64,000 bases of DNA, from NCBI GenBank assembly GCA_949987565.1, contig OX465117.1, forward strand, positions 4,526,621-4,590,620, read 5' to 3'. Made by a program: the position numbers and the translations under genes. The stretch is from Luidia sarsii (lineage: Eukaryota; Echinodermata; Asteroidea; Paxillosida; Luidiidae). The notes under the pieces are model-generated. The model saw only the letters and a program-made list of their open reading frames with translations, was not told the DNA's origin and ran no database searches. Shown piece after piece: positions 12,075 through 23,345 of this stretch (the stretch's first letter is position 1; every line of letters starts with the position of its first letter).

Positions 12075-12323
12075 CCTATAGACCCTTCTTACTGACGTCA
12101 CGTCGCTACTAGAAACAACGAGATCCGCCATCTTCGAGAACACACATACGCTTTCGCTCGCACATTTGTGTTCGTTTAACGTTACGTTAGTCATCATTGC
12201 AAATTCGAATGCTGCACGGTCGGCTTATTACAGTTCTCTCGACATTGTCGGCTTTATTGCTGGAATAGATCCGTACACATTAACCCGCGACAACCATTTC
12301 GTCCATCTTTTTAGCGAAAGACC
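12075..12323 (+). mobile_element. truncated copy of the THAP-bearing element
   Basis: Starts with ATAGACCCTTCTTACTGACG and continues through the CCGCCATCTTCGAG block and part of the THAP region, matching 14107-14345, then stops at 12323. The right arm has only the first 50 bp or so of it (about 45661-45711). Confidence 0.6.
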
Positions 12324-12394
12324 AAACAGCTAAAAATGAATAGAAAAAACAAGCACGAAACACTTAAAAAAATCAAAGTTTGCGAGAAAAAAAG

Positions 12395-12945
12395 TTATGC
12401 GGTGTCAGACCAAGCTTTCAGATCCCCGGGACATCCGGGGTCGTCCCGTGTGCACGGATCTATAAGAGCTCTTAGGGCCTCGGTACCGGTCCACCGCACG
12501 TCCTTCCCTGTCCCCATCCATATAGGCCCGTAGACCCACGCGCCATGTGAGGGAGGAAACACAGCGGCCCCTAGACCTTGGCCGCCGAGTCGACCAAACG
12601 CATGTGTTCCTTTACGAAGACGCGAACCTGGATTACGAGGACAGTCCCAGCGTAACAGCGACCCATCTAGATGCGCCACATGCAACGTTGGTGTTTGCGG
12701 GAGTTTTTTAAACACCTTATACCGCACAATCGTGCTGAGAAAAAAATAAGTGAAAAATACCCCTGGGATCGAACCACGAACCTACACGTTGGCAGGCGAG
12801 CGTCTTTCACACAAGGCCACTTGTGTTACGCAACAGTTACGGACATCTTATACATGTTAGCGAACCCGATTAGAATTACGGGGAATGGCCGTTGGCGGCG
12901 GGCTTTTGGATTTCGTCGCGAGTGAAGGGTGCAGCACACTAAAAT
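12395..12945 (-). repeat. tRNA-like composite repeat, second tail type (left arm, copy 1)
   Basis: On the minus strand: leader with AAGCCCGCCGCCAACGGCC, tRNA-like region (GTGGCCTTGTGTGAAAGACG and GTGGTTCGATCCCAGGGG, about 12840-12765), the shared core (AACACCAACGTTGCATGTGG), then a tail of about 270 bp ending near GAAAGCTTGGTCTGACACCG. A frame across the tail is open but is shared only with other copies of the repeat. Confidence 0.55.
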
Positions 12946-14218
12946 ATTTCCGTAAGCCATAATTATTATGCATGGCGCAGTAGAATGTCATGCATGTACA
13001 AAATTGTTCAAGTGAAAATGTTAGTGAGGTTTGACGTGAAAATCATGTCATGTCAGTTAAATTTTACCTTTAATATTGTCGATTCTAAACTCAAGCAAAG
13101 TTTCAACCTGAAGCAACATGTGCAATACGATAACTCTTCCCGGTTAAAATAATACAGCTATAATGTCAAGTGACGCATTGCACTGACATATTATTATTGA
13201 AGACCACCCGAAGCTGATGATCATTGATCAAACGGTACAAATTCGGATATCATATAGATTGAGGGAAGCAGCAAATTCAATGGTTGACAAAAATCGTGTT
13301 CTAAACCGCAAGGGGAAAACCACAACTTAACATCCATGTTACGTGGCAGCTGATAAAGTGACAGTAACGAGTTCTTTCCAAGCAGGTACCTTTAAATTCA
13401 TGTCACGTGAATTGTGCTCAAAGTAACAATTTATTATGAAATATAATGACCTCATAATTATTTGGACTCTTGGTTATTATTTCCAACACAATGAAGATGA
13501 AAAAATTGATACGATTTATATTCCCTTCTCCTTTCTTAATCAAAGTTCAGAACCCTCAGTTATTCATAAGCGCAATACAGTTGTCAAAAAAGTGTATACT
13601 TATGGCTTCTTTAAAGCAACGTAACTTGACACCTGCTGATCGACGTCATTATTTCCAATTACTGCCAGGACCGTCTGTGTACGGTCTTCTAAGAATCAGA
13701 ACCCAATTTCATAGAGCCGCTTATAGCGTGAAAATCTGCTAAGCGGGAAAAGTCTTCCTTGTGTAAGCAGGATTACAAACCGTTCCGCGATGTGATGTCA
13801 ATTGCTTTTGACTTGTATTCCACTCTTCTTTACTTAGAAGGAAACGAAAGTCAAAGTTTGGGTTGGCAAGGTGATCCTACGAACCCTGACTTTATGTGCT
13901 TCAGCAGATGGCGTTGATCAAGGGGCAATGTAACAATTAATGTGAAATTCCATTTGCGATGTGCACTTCCAAAACAAATTGATTTAAGACAAACAAATAC
14001 CTGCAAACTGTCCGCTAAATGACTGCAATGTCCTTAATTAAAGGCTTAGGCTCGGGCTTAGGCTTAGGCCTATAGTATCACAGATATCTACTACAAAACA
14101 AGCGCTATAGACCCTTCTTACTGACGTCACGTAGCTACTAGAAACAACGAGATCCGCCATCTTGGAGTACATACATACGCTTTCGCTCGCACGTTTGTGT
14201 TCGGTTAACGTGACGTTA

Positions 14219-14460
14219 GTCATCATTGCGAATTCGAATGCTGCACGGTCGGCTTATTACAGTTCTCTCGACATTGTCGGCTTTATTGCTGGAATAGATC
14301 CGTACACAATTAACCCGCGACAACCATTTCGTCCATCTTTTTAGCGAAAGTGTACGAGTTGCGTCACCTTCTCTTGTCAGTACAGGGGGTAAACGATAAA
14401 AATATTTCTCATCACGATCCCCCTGCTTCCACAGCCATGGACAGTGCAAAAGTTAATCAT
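14219..14460 (-). pseudogene. broken THAP-type zinc finger (left arm)
   Basis: The frame opens MINFCTVLGC (C-x4-C), shifts by one base at a G run, and continues DRDEKYFYRLPPV, SLKRWTKWLSRV and RPCS. The C-x(2-4)-C start, the FYRLP block and the conserved W are typical of THAP fingers. The expected final C-x2-H is missing its histidine. The frameshift is also in the right arm, so it predates the duplication. Confidence 0.5.
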
Positions 14461-14544
14461 CTTTCAACAGAACAAGTACCTCCAATCCATAATACAACCA
14501 CGGAGGAATAAAAAGAGATTCCTCCATGGCACGACTAGTAATTA

Positions 14545-14600
14545 ATACTAGTAAAAAGTAGCAGTAGTAGTAGTATTAGTAGTACAACTACGACGAGTTC
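14545..14600. repeat. AGT-rich microsatellite
   Basis: Imperfect AGT trinucleotide run inside the THAP-bearing element; the right-arm partner is at about 43195-43245. Confidence 0.7.
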
Positions 14601-14734
14601 AAAAGTTGCCGCCGTGCATGTAGAGTTGTTTGTATGAACAGCTGACTTAGTAACGGCGGTGACGTGCTCATGTGTGTAATCCAAGATGGCCGATAAACAA
14701 AACCGTGACGTCATCGAAGACGGGTCTATTGAGG

Positions 14735-15200
14735 TGTAAGATGTCCTTAACTGTTGCGTAACACACGTGGCCTTGTGTGAAAGACGCTCGACTGCTAACG
14801 TGTACGTTAGGGGTTCGATTCCGGGGCTGTTTTTCACTTATTTTTTCTCAGCACGATCGTGCAGTATAAGATATTTAAAAAACTCACGCAAACACCAACG
14901 TCGCATGTGGCGCATCTCGATGGGTCACTGCAATGCTGGGACTGTCCTCATAATCCAGGTTCGCGTCTTCGTACAGGAACACAATGCTTTTGGTCGACTC
15001 GGCGGCCAAGGTCTAGGGGCCGCTGTGTTTCCTCCCTCACATGGCGCAGGGTCTACGGGCCTATATGGATGAGGGCAGGGAAGGACGTGCGGTGGACCGG
15101 TACAGAGGCCGTAAGAGCTCTAATAGATCCGTGCACACGGGACGACCCCGGAGGTCCCGGGAGATCTGAAAGCTTGGTCTAACACCGCATAACTTTTTCT
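14735..15200 (+). repeat. tRNA-like composite repeat, second tail type (left arm, copy 2)
   Basis: The tRNA-like part is about 14756-14828, with box A region GTGGCCTTGTGTGAAAGACG and the best box B in the window, GGGTTCGATTCC (14811-14822). The anticodon region resembles a serine-type CTGCTAA loop but the arms do not pair well. Core and tail follow to about 15200. It lies inverted relative to the copy at 12395-12945. Confidence 0.55.
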
Positions 15201-15239
15201 CTTCCAAGCTTTCGATTTTTGTGTATAGGTTTTTACTAC

Positions 15240-15425
15240 GAAATTAGAAAAGGAAAACATACTTTCTTTCGGTCTTCCGTAAAAGCTTTTGTTTTCGTTT
15301 TGGTTTTTTCCCCTGTTCTCTTTTAGTTGTTTCGGTTTTTCCAAAAACAGCTCTTGTTTACGTTCTGCTTTTTTTATCTGTTTTTTTTTTCTTTTATATT
15401 TTATAGCTGTTTCCGAACAGTTTAT
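15240..15425 (+). repeat. T-rich repeated segment
   Basis: Two or three diverged units of about 70 bp containing AGCTCTTGTTTTCG-like words follow the composite. Similar units are at 45465-45650. No gene. Confidence 0.4.
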
Positions 15426-16265
15426 TTTTCCGTTAGCAAGTAGTCGGTGCACCCTTGACGCGTGCTTGCTGCAATTTTTGGCGGCGATTCCGAACAGCCA
15501 GCGAATGATCGGCTGTTGAATAATCATTGGTACAATCCTCTTTTTAATGAATGAGCTTTTGAACAATTGTTTATAGGCTTGCACTCAGGTTTGGTTTTTG
15601 GGGTGAATTGAATTTAATTCATTCTGTATTACGGTCCAAGCTACTCAGACTAATACCATGGCATAGTGAAGTTTTTCTAAAGCCTTTTATATTGAAACCT
15701 TTCAGTCAGAGCGCATTCTTTACGAAGCGAACCCACTCGCGTCGGGTTGAAAAGACAGAAGGCATACTCCCGGATTTTTGCAAGTGTTTCGACTACAACC
15801 ACCAACCAGAGACGATTGTGGCATCGTGCAAAGCGGTGGCAATGTGTTTAGCGGGGAAAAGAGTTGTTATCACGCTGTAACAACTAAATACGAACAAACT
15901 ATATAGGGGACTTTGAACAAACTTTACAGCGCGTATTCACTATGGCCGCATGTTTTAGCGTACACGCACACAAGTCGGGGACTCCCAAGCTGTGCGTCAC
16001 GGGGGTCATTGCATATCATTATGACGTCATTCATCCTTTTTTTTCGATTTGGACACTGGGCGCTGTTAAAATGGTGATTTTTGATCGTCATTTTTACATA
16101 AACGGGAGTCTATAGGTGTTTTTTGTTGAATTATGCTATTACAGGCAAATATTCTGAAGTCCAAAATTAACAAACGGGAGATATGATGGACCATGTTAGA
16201 GGCCCGCTTTAAATTGACTGACTTTGTATTAGATGCACATTTAGTCCATCACCCCTAGTTGCTAT
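15426..16265. other. arm sequence without a supported gene
   Basis: A 90-codon frame at 15608-15880 is conserved in the other arm (41986-41714), but the arms are near-identical DNA throughout, so this says nothing about coding. No motif is recognised. Confidence 0.35.
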
Positions 16266-16269
16266 TGGA

Positions 16270-16965
16270 CAAAACTAGTTTTTTGGCTTTTCCGTCTCAA
16301 CTGATTGGCTTTTCCGTCTTCTTGGTCCGAAAAATCCCATAGACAAAGCACGGGTGCCTTCTTATAAGTTGTTGAGCAATATGAAAAGACCGTTCCTACC
16401 AAACTTGGCCAAAACATTGTCCCTGAGGTCTATTAGTGCCGCGCACAATGACGCTAATATTACGTCATCATGTGAAACGTGACAGCGCAATAAATTGGCA
16501 ATTTTTCAAACTCCATTATCAGCAAAAGTGCAATTTTGCTAGGTTTCAATGTTGCACTATATTTAAGTTGGAAAATGGTGTATTCTCAAATTGCCATCAT
16601 TTCATCGTGACACCATCTCGTGAATATTAATGAGATGATGGATTTCTCAGATGTTCACATTAAAATGCAGGTTATTTGGCTAACGGAGCGATGTTTTTTT
16701 TTCTTCCATTTTTCACTAATATCTATTAGGGATATGATTTAGAAACACATTTTGGGGCCAAAATGACGTGACGCAATCATGACGTCATCAAAATGCGAGA
16801 TTTTAAAAACGTATTATTATCCATTGGCCAATGACCTTGAAACTTGGTGGGCTGTTAGTTACTTAGCCTTCCTCAATGCTTAGCAACACACTCAAAAATT
16901 CCTAAGATTGGAACCGATCGACTATCGTTTCGAATTATTATGAAAATTTAAATATTTTCCCTTAG
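16270..16965. mobile_element. MITE, left arm (same family as in intron 4 of copy A)
   Basis: Shares GGCTTTTCCGTC end words, the ATAGACAAAGCACG block and the central TGATGACGTCATGATTGCG stretch (in inverse) with 1688-2506. The right-arm partner is 40600-41310. Ends are approximate. Confidence 0.5.
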
Positions 16966-17179
16966 ACTATGTGCATAAAATGCGTGCCTGGCATCAAAGA
17001 ACATACGCTGCACCCTCGCGAATTAGCTCATATGTTGCGCAATGGGAGAAACCACAGCGCTCTCTTCGCTGTGTGTCAGGTCATTGTCATGCGCATGCGT
17101 AACTCTGCTGTCAAAGTGCAGGTTGAATTTGCTAACTGTGATTTCAGTTGTAGGCGCTGTAAAAATGTATAGCCTACTG

Positions 17180-18090
17180 TAGAATAAGTGAAGCTTAGGT
17201 CCACCCGGGTGTTCAATGCTCGATTTTGCGTGTAATTTTATACATATTGCAGCTCAAAATATGGCGCTATTTGCGTGTGGAAGTAGGGAGATTCTTCCCA
17301 AAATCCTTGCAGAAGAAAATCGGCTTGGACGGCTACACACGAGTTGCTGCTCTTTGCTCACCATCGTCTCGGCTGACATCTTCCAGATAAATCAAGGCCA
17401 ACTCTTCATCAAGTACATGTAGTTGTTTTGGAATTAATCCGCCCCAAGTTAGGTAAAAAATATATATCAATGTTTCGCAACCGGCAACTCCTATCTTTCT
17501 TTGTTCAGGCTCAATCCGTCAATAACAATTTTCGATATTATTATCAAATCGAAATTAACACAATTCACAGTGCGACCCATATCGAATAATAACGAGCACT
17601 ATTTTTGCGCGTGTGTGACGGATGACACCCAAACTAGATGGTGGAAGCATGACCGTTAAGTCGGAATAGCGCCCTCAATATATAACCTATCAAAGAAACC
17701 AGGTTCATTGGGTTTGATATACAGGATACGTCAAAAAAAGAATACGTTTCACTTTTGACCAATCTTCTACACCAGACAAGTTTCAAGGGACAATTCCATC
17801 TAAATTGCGAGAATCCCGTCAACGAAATGAGTCAAATTCCCGTGATTTTTGTTGTCATTCTTGTTGATGTTTGTGAGGGTTTGTTGCTTGTTTCTTTTGG
17901 CTTAAGTGCGCTGCCATCAATTTATTCTCGATGACAAGTCCAGAAGCCCGCCGCCAACGGCAGAGCCCCTTTTCAATCGTGTTCCCCATTAAAGCGTTAG
18001 ACGTCAGGAAATCTTACGCGGTTCAAAGTGGCCTCGTGTAACACGCTCGGCTACCAACCTATAAGTCCGGGGTTTGATTCCTCGGGGAAC
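17180..18090 (+). repeat. dispersed repeat X, copy 3, with tRNA-like end
   Basis: Begins near CCACCCGGGTGTTCAATGC and runs through CTCGGCTGACATCTTCCAG, the CATGACCGTTAAGTCGG block and the AAGCCCGCCGCCAACGGC leader to a tRNA-like end (18010-18090, GGGGTTTGATTCC). It crosses the inner end of the left arm; the right-arm partner stops at 39691. Confidence 0.55.
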
Positions 18091-18499
18091 CTTTTATTAA
18101 TTAATTGTGTTCTCGGCGATATCCCGAAACTTAAAGAAGAATGAAACCCCGAAAAAAGTGTTGGCTTATCTGATTGGACGTTAAAAACAACCTACAATTA
18201 CCTATGTGCTACTCACCTACGAGTTTCATAAAGAGGAAAAAATCATGTAATTCGGTGGTCGAATTCGCGTTCCCGCAAACCGCCACCATTTAAAATGGCC
18301 CGCCAGTCACTGCGGGGGTATGACATTATTAGATTATATTGATTATATGATTATTTTCGATTCTGATTCATTCAATCTAGTGATATTTAAGGCTTAATAC
18401 AATTAAGATGTCAATCCGTGTTGGCAACTTGCTCACCGAACGTTGAGATTCCTGGTTCCACAGCTTTTCTTTAATCAGGGGCATTTGAAGTCTATTTAA
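18091..18499. other. short spacer between X copies, nothing identified
   Basis: AT-rich. The words TTGGCAACTTGCTCACCGA near 18421 also occur near 46616 and (inverted) near 11115. No gene seen. Confidence 0.4.
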
Positions 18500-19310
18500 C
18501 CGATATAGACTACCGTAAAATAAAATTAATAAAGCTTAGGACCACCCGGGTGTTCAATGTTTGATTTCGCATTTAATTTGATACATATTGCGGCTTGAAA
18601 TATGGCGCTATTTGGCTGTGGATGTAGAGAGATGCTTCCCAAAATCCTTGCAGAAGAAAATCGGCTTGGACGGCTACACACGAGTTGCCGCTCTTTGCTC
18701 ACCATCGTCTCGGCTGACATCTTCCAGAGAAGTCCAACCCTTCACCATAGTCGTTGTTTTGGAATTAATCCGCCCCAAGTCAGGTAAAATATATATCAAT
18801 GTTTCGCAATCGCCAACACCTATCTTTCCTTTTTTCAGGAGAAATCCGTCACTAACAGTTTTGGATATTATTACCAAATCAAAATATCACGGTGCGATCC
18901 ATATCGACCAAAAACGCGCACTATTTTGCGCGTGTGTGTGACGGATGACACCCAAACAACTTGGTGGAAGCATGACCGTTAAGTCGGAATAGCGCCCTCA
19001 ATACATAGCCTATCAAAGAAACCAGGTTGCTTCGGTTTGATATACAGGATACTTTAAAGAAAGAATTCGTTTCACTTTTGATCAGCCTCTACACCAGTCA
19101 AGTTTCGAGGAACAATTTCTACCTAAGTTGCGGGTCTCCCGTAAACGAATTGACTCAAAGTCAATTCCCTTGATTTTGTTTGTCATTCTTTTTGTTGTTT
19201 TTGAGGGTTTGTTGCTTGTTTCTTTTGGCTTTAGTGCGCTGCCATCGTTTGATACTCGATGGCAATAAAGTCTAGAAGCACGCCGCCAACGCCAGAGCCC
19301 CTTATGATCC
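18500..19310 (+). repeat. dispersed repeat X, copy 4
   Basis: Direct repeat of 17180-17990, same order of blocks. It ends in the AAGCACGCCGCCAACGCC leader and joins the unrecognised gene remnant at about 19295-19310, where CATAAGGGGC on the minus strand belongs to the repeat. Confidence 0.55.
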
Positions 19311-20480
19311 GACTCGTGGACCACGGGGATGAAGCTGGAGACGGCGTGCAGTGGGGCGGGGCCGGTCAGGGCCTGAGCTCCCGCGAGCCGGCCCGCAGAC
19401 ATCCCCCGGGAGGGCTCCGATGTCTCCTGGATAAAAGCAGATCAAATTTCCAGTTGAATATTTTAGCTTATATTTAGATGAAAAATACACAACTCACTCT
19501 AATATTGGCATTTTCCTGAAGGTAACGTTTTATGTCAACGAGCATACCTTTTGTTGGTGCGCATTGGTGGAGGAGTCGGGTGGGGGAGTTGGTAGGGCAG
19601 CCCGTGGGGAAAGGTGAGACTGCTGTCCCCCTTGGGCCTGGGCAGTCTGCCCTGAAAGCATCAATGCCGTCAGCAATAAAGACCGGTTGGAACATCTTCC
19701 TCCACTGTTGAATGAAATGGAGACATTTATTGCTATGGAGACTTATCAACCTTGATAGACAAGGAACAGAGGATGGCTTTCTGCAATTCAAAGGGTCTAT
19801 CATTATAATCAAAGTTAGTTGTGGAGGATAGTACTTACCTGGTGCTTGGGAACAGGGTCAACATGGCGTCCACTCTGGCCATGATGGCTCGGAGAGTCTG
19901 GTCTTGGTCAGGGTGAGTGGATGAGGACGAGGCAGTGGCACGTGCACCGCCTGGACTCCCCCGGTGCTTCCCCTGCTCGGTGGTGGACGGGGCTCGCGGA
20001 GGACATCCGGGAGCTTCCCTTGGGGAGCCTGTCTCGCCCGCCACGCTTGCTTGAGGGCTACGAGACGTCAGGCCACCAGACGAATCAACGTCGAACGACC
20101 GCTATGGTATTCCGAGACCTCGAGCCATCGAGGAATAATCCCTGAGAATTCAACGGTGGTCAAGAGATCATCGGTCATTTGCACCTCAACCTTTACCTGT
20201 GATAGCATCACTGCAGATTCATTGATTTCGTAACAAGTACAAGATATACAGGATGATGTATATTGCGCCATTGCTCCTTCCTTTTGGCCTTCAAAGTCCA
20301 AATCGATGCACGAGGATGACGTCCGTTGGCGGGACTTGACGGGGCCAGGGACGGGAGCACCGGACCGGCTCGTGCCGGGACAAGACGCTCCACATCCCGA
20401 AGGGACGGAGGAGTCAGCCGGTCAAACACCTCGCAGTTGGTTTGAAAAGACGCAACAATTGACTAGTTTTCACTTGCTTA
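19298..20480 (-). pseudogene. remnant of an unrecognised multi-exon gene
   Basis: Exon-like blocks on the minus strand are joined by plausible splice signals. One is about 20400-20185, ending at a possible donor. Another is about 20110-19847 and ends at CCAAGCACCAG before GTAAGT; it reads DQTLRAIMARVDAMLTLFPS. A third is about 19666-19552 (after TTTCAG, before GTATGC), rich in Q and P. The last starts about 19432 (after TTTTATCCAG) and reads GAQALTGPAPLHAVSSFIPVV before it is cut by repeat X. The SFIPVV tail recalls gag-like regions next to tyrosine-recombinase or other retroelements, but this is weak. The blocks are GC-rich compared with the flanks. I do not recognise the product. Confidence 0.3.
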
Positions 20481-21174
20481 CACAAATAAAATGTCACCTT
20501 GAAAAATAAAATGAAAATCACTTCGTTTTAGTTCGTTTCATTTCAGTAACATTTATAAGCTCAGCTGAGTAAGTATAGGCCTACCCCAAACTGTTTGAAG
20601 TTGCTCGAATAGCCTATAACTTCGATCACATTTTCATCAAACATTTAATCGCTTTTAAATAAAACCTTACTGTTACTCACTGGTAATTGAGTTTACTAAA
20701 CTCCTGTGCTACGCACAGAACTGAAATGTTTCGTCTGATCGCAAACTTTGCACAATATTCTCTTTCGTGAAGTCCGCAAACGAACCACCGAAAAAACCCC
20801 TGTGTAACGAACGAACGCTAAACAAGAACAGAGAACGGCAGCGTTGTGTTTGTTTGTACTTGTGTGCAGCAACGTGGTTGCGCGGGGATTCGTAACGCGC
20901 ATACCGATCACGTGCTGTGACGTCATAGTGAATCGAGAACGGTGGATGAGACGCGAAGACGCTTCAACTCGTAGGCGGGCAATATAGGCTCTTTTCCAAA
21001 AACAGGCTTAGGCTCTGGCTTTGTCTTTCTGTCATTCATTATTACAAAGTACATGGCATGAAAACCTGTTTGTCGATGAGAGCAGTGAGTGAGTCGAGAC
21101 CCATGTATCCCAATTTCTGTCATTAAAATAATGTTGAACTAATAATTTCACCACAGCTGTCGATCGTCCGCGGC
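20481..21174. other. no supported gene
   Basis: AT-rich, then a CpG-richer stretch near 20860-20950 with ATCACGTGCTGTGACGTCAT, which could be a promoter for the minus-strand remnant. The AGGCTTAGGCTCTGGCT word at 21001 belongs to a dispersed foldback family. Confidence 0.3.
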
Positions 21175-21600
21175 CCCGCCATGCCCGTAGCCAGAAGTTT
21201 AACCTTCCATCAACATTTCCTCCTGGGTGTATTCAGGTTTGAACTGATACGACAAAATCTGTTCCGTTTCTTCACATGCAGTTGCTTTCCTCTTCTTTAT
21301 ACCTTGGACATCACAAGAGGTGTCAGAAACAGAGCTTATACCTATGACCGAGCCAATGCATTTGATTGAAAATGGACCAAAGAAACGTATTCTGTCGTTA
21401 ACCTCGTGAGACAACATCTCCGTATTAGATAAACAATGGAAATGTTTGCTATAAAGACTAATTGGTGAACATTGAGGGCAAGTCATATAAGAGATTCCAG
21501 AGCACAAGGATTATTCACTGCTTAGTAATTGCCCACCCGTGATAGAGCTCTTGTTCTTTGACTTGAACATCGGCATGTAGTTTGGTAAGAGCAGGGTGTA
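21175..21600 (-). pseudogene. exon-like fragment, unit B copy
   Basis: The minus strand reads TCPQCSPISLYSKHF, NDRIRFFGPFSIKCIGS and QGIKKRKATACEETEQI, matching the copy at 28960-29520. A one-base loss before TCPQC breaks the frame relative to that copy. The product is not recognised; it has a CPxC pair and a basic patch. Confidence 0.4.
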
Positions 21601-21899
21601 CCTCGGGGGTTGGATCTCTGATGTGGTCATTGCGTGTGATATCTGGAGGTGAGTGTTCAGGAGTTTGCAGTTGCAATGTTGAGAATCTTTGCTGTCATCT
21701 CAGTGGTCAGTGTCATTTCACTGTTCAGGCTTTTATCCGAACGTAGTCGAAGAACGATGTGTAACAGTTTGTTGAACATAAAATTATGTATGGTGACCAC
21801 TTGGCTAGCAACAAACTTGAGTCTACGAGTGATGGTGTTCAAATGCTGCATGGGTGATGCACACTATTTCTTTTTCTTTTAAACAGGGGCATTTTTAAA
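21601..21899 (-). other. tail of duplicated unit B
   Basis: Inverted match to 9840-10010 and 9110-9175 of unit A. The frames here are short and not conserved as protein. Confidence 0.4.
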
Positions 21900-22389
21900 T
21901 GTAATTAACTGATACATTGATGTTCAATTTTGCGTGCTAATTTAGAACATAAGGGGCTTGAAATGTGGCCCTATTTTATTTGTAGAATTAGATAGACGCT
22001 TCCCAAAATCAATGCAGTAATTCGGTTTGGACGGCTGCACACGAGTCGCCGCACTTTGCTCATCATCGTCTCGGCTGACATCTTACCGAGAAATCTAGCC
22101 CAACCCTTCACCATACACGTTGTTTTTGAATTATTCCGCCCCTAACATAGGTAAAAACAAAATCAATGATTCTAATTTTCCAACCCCTATCTTGATATCT
22201 TCAGGAACAATCCGTCTCTAAAAATTGCTAATAATATTACGAAATCAAAATCAACAAAATAGACTGTGCAACTGAAATCTGCCAATAACGCTTGATTTGT
22301 TTGGTCATTCTTGTTTATGTTTTTCCGGGAAGAGGGTTAGGCTAAGTGCGCTTCATATTTTACCAACGAAGTCACAACGAAGTCCACAA
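21900..22389 (+). repeat. dispersed repeat X, copy 5 (internally deleted)
   Basis: Carries the AGTCGCCGCACTTTGCTCAT and CTCGGCTGACATCTTACCG blocks but skips the CATGACCGTTA section, so it is shorter than other copies. Confidence 0.55.
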
Positions 22390-23345
22390 GCCCGGCGCAA
22401 GCGGCAAAGCCCCTTATAACCCGGTTTGACTATTAAACTGTTTGGACGTAAGGACGTGTTACGCAATGCACGTGGCCTTGTGAGAGAAAAAACCCAAACG
22501 CTGGTCTGGCAACGTGTAGGTGGTTTGATTCCTGGGGCACCATTTCATTTCCATTGTTTACTCGGCAGGGATTCAGTGTGCTGCACTCTTTACTCGCTGA
22601 CAACGAAATCCAAAAGCCCGCCGCCAACGGCCATGCTCCTTATTATCCGGCTTGCCTATTAATGTATCAGATGCGCAGAAATGTTGCGTAAATAGGGTGT
22701 CCTTGTTGAAAAACGCTTGCCTAGCAACATCAAGGTTCGTGGTTCGTACCCGGGGTGGGGGTGTTATTATTTTGTTTATCTTCGCAAGCACCCACAGTTA
22801 TAAATAAGGAGTTTAAAAAACTCCCGTAAACACCAACGTTGCATTTGGCGCATCTCGATGTGTCGGTGTGATGATGGCCTCATAAACCAGATTTGCGTCT
22901 TCGTATCGGAAGGTCGGATCTCCGAGAGAAGGCGGGCGAGCAGGTGCCGCGGCGGGATCCCGACGGAGCGGGGACTGGAGGCGGCCCGTGAGCATGCTCA
23001 GCGGCGAGCCCGGGCCGGAGATAAGGCGGGAGGGGAGGGTCAGAAGAAAGTCGCTGGGTTTGGAGAGAGAGGATGGCAGCGAAATTAAAATAAAAAACAA
23101 CAACCCAGGACCAGAATCAGAATGGGACCCACAGGCGCAGATCTGGCTCCAACGAACCGAGGGCAGCGAGTGGAGCGGGAAGACGAGTCGACACGCCCGG
23201 AGGGAGCGGAACGGCCAGAGGGCTCGCGCACCGAGCGCTCCCTGCTCATCCTCCGCCGTAGTAGCCGTCCTGTCCCCGGTAGTACTGGAGGTTGCTTGCT
23301 GATGTCCACGATCCCCGATTGTTTAGTATCTTTGACGAGATAAGG
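22390..23345 (+). repeat. composite repeat with two tRNA-like modules and GC-rich tail (copy B)
   Basis: tRNA-like modules at about 22455-22545 (GTGGTTTGATTCCTGGGG) and 22685-22755 (GGTTCGTGGTTCGTACC), core at about 22815-22900, GC-rich tail to about 23345. Same arrangement as copies A, C and D, downstream of the discoidin gene in each case. Confidence 0.55.

Larger units (their letters stand above)
11225..13595. mobile_element. long foldback element, left arm
   Basis: 11225-12070 and 12890-13595 are imperfect inverted repeats of each other (for example CTGCACCC...AAGCCCGCCGCC at 12001 against the reverse at 12900-12935, and TTAGAATCGA at 11813 against 13080). The centre holds a tRNA-like composite and a truncated THAP-element end. 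It is paired with 44210-46530. The terminal repeats are unusually long; I know no family to assign it to. Confidence 0.5.
14107..14729 (-). mobile_element. 623-bp THAP-bearing DNA element, left arm
   Basis: Ends are ATAGACCC and GGGTCTAT. The terminal repeats are about 55 bp and imperfect, and both carry TGACGTCA (CRE-like) and GCCATCTTGG (YY1-like). Inside, on the minus strand, is a broken THAP-type zinc finger. The partner at 43061-43683 has exactly the same length. THAP fingers occur in P-element transposases, so a non-autonomous P-like element is plausible. No clear target duplication is seen. Confidence 0.6.
10312..17870 (+). repeat. left arm of large inverted repeat
   Basis: It matches 39691-47431 in reverse complement over nearly its full length by eye. 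Paired landmarks keep nearly constant coordinate sums (57563 near the inner end, 57790 in the middle, 57743 at the outer end), so only a few indels separate the arms. The outer break is at CTGCGGGATCGGCCCGAG (10312), paired with CTCGGGCCGATCCCGCAG (47414-47431). The arm contains repeats and transposons and no gene I can support. Confidence 0.85.

Noticed and set aside
12395..12727. 110-codon frame conserved in both arms (partner 45063-45395)
   Set aside because: It lies in the tail of the tRNA-like composite. The second composite pair (14859-15182 and partner) breaks the frame.
14756..14828. Possible functional tRNA gene
   Set aside because: Box A and B are present but the acceptor, D and anticodon arms do not pair, and it leads into a repeat tail. 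It is a SINE head.
15608..15880. 90-codon frame conserved in both arms
   Set aside because: The arms are near-identical DNA everywhere, so conservation gives no evidence of coding; no motif, splice or promoter signal is seen.
10312..17870. Arms as the ends of one giant DNA transposon such as a Maverick
   Set aside because: No polymerase, integrase or capsid-like frame lies between the arms, and the arm ends differ in context with no target duplication visible.
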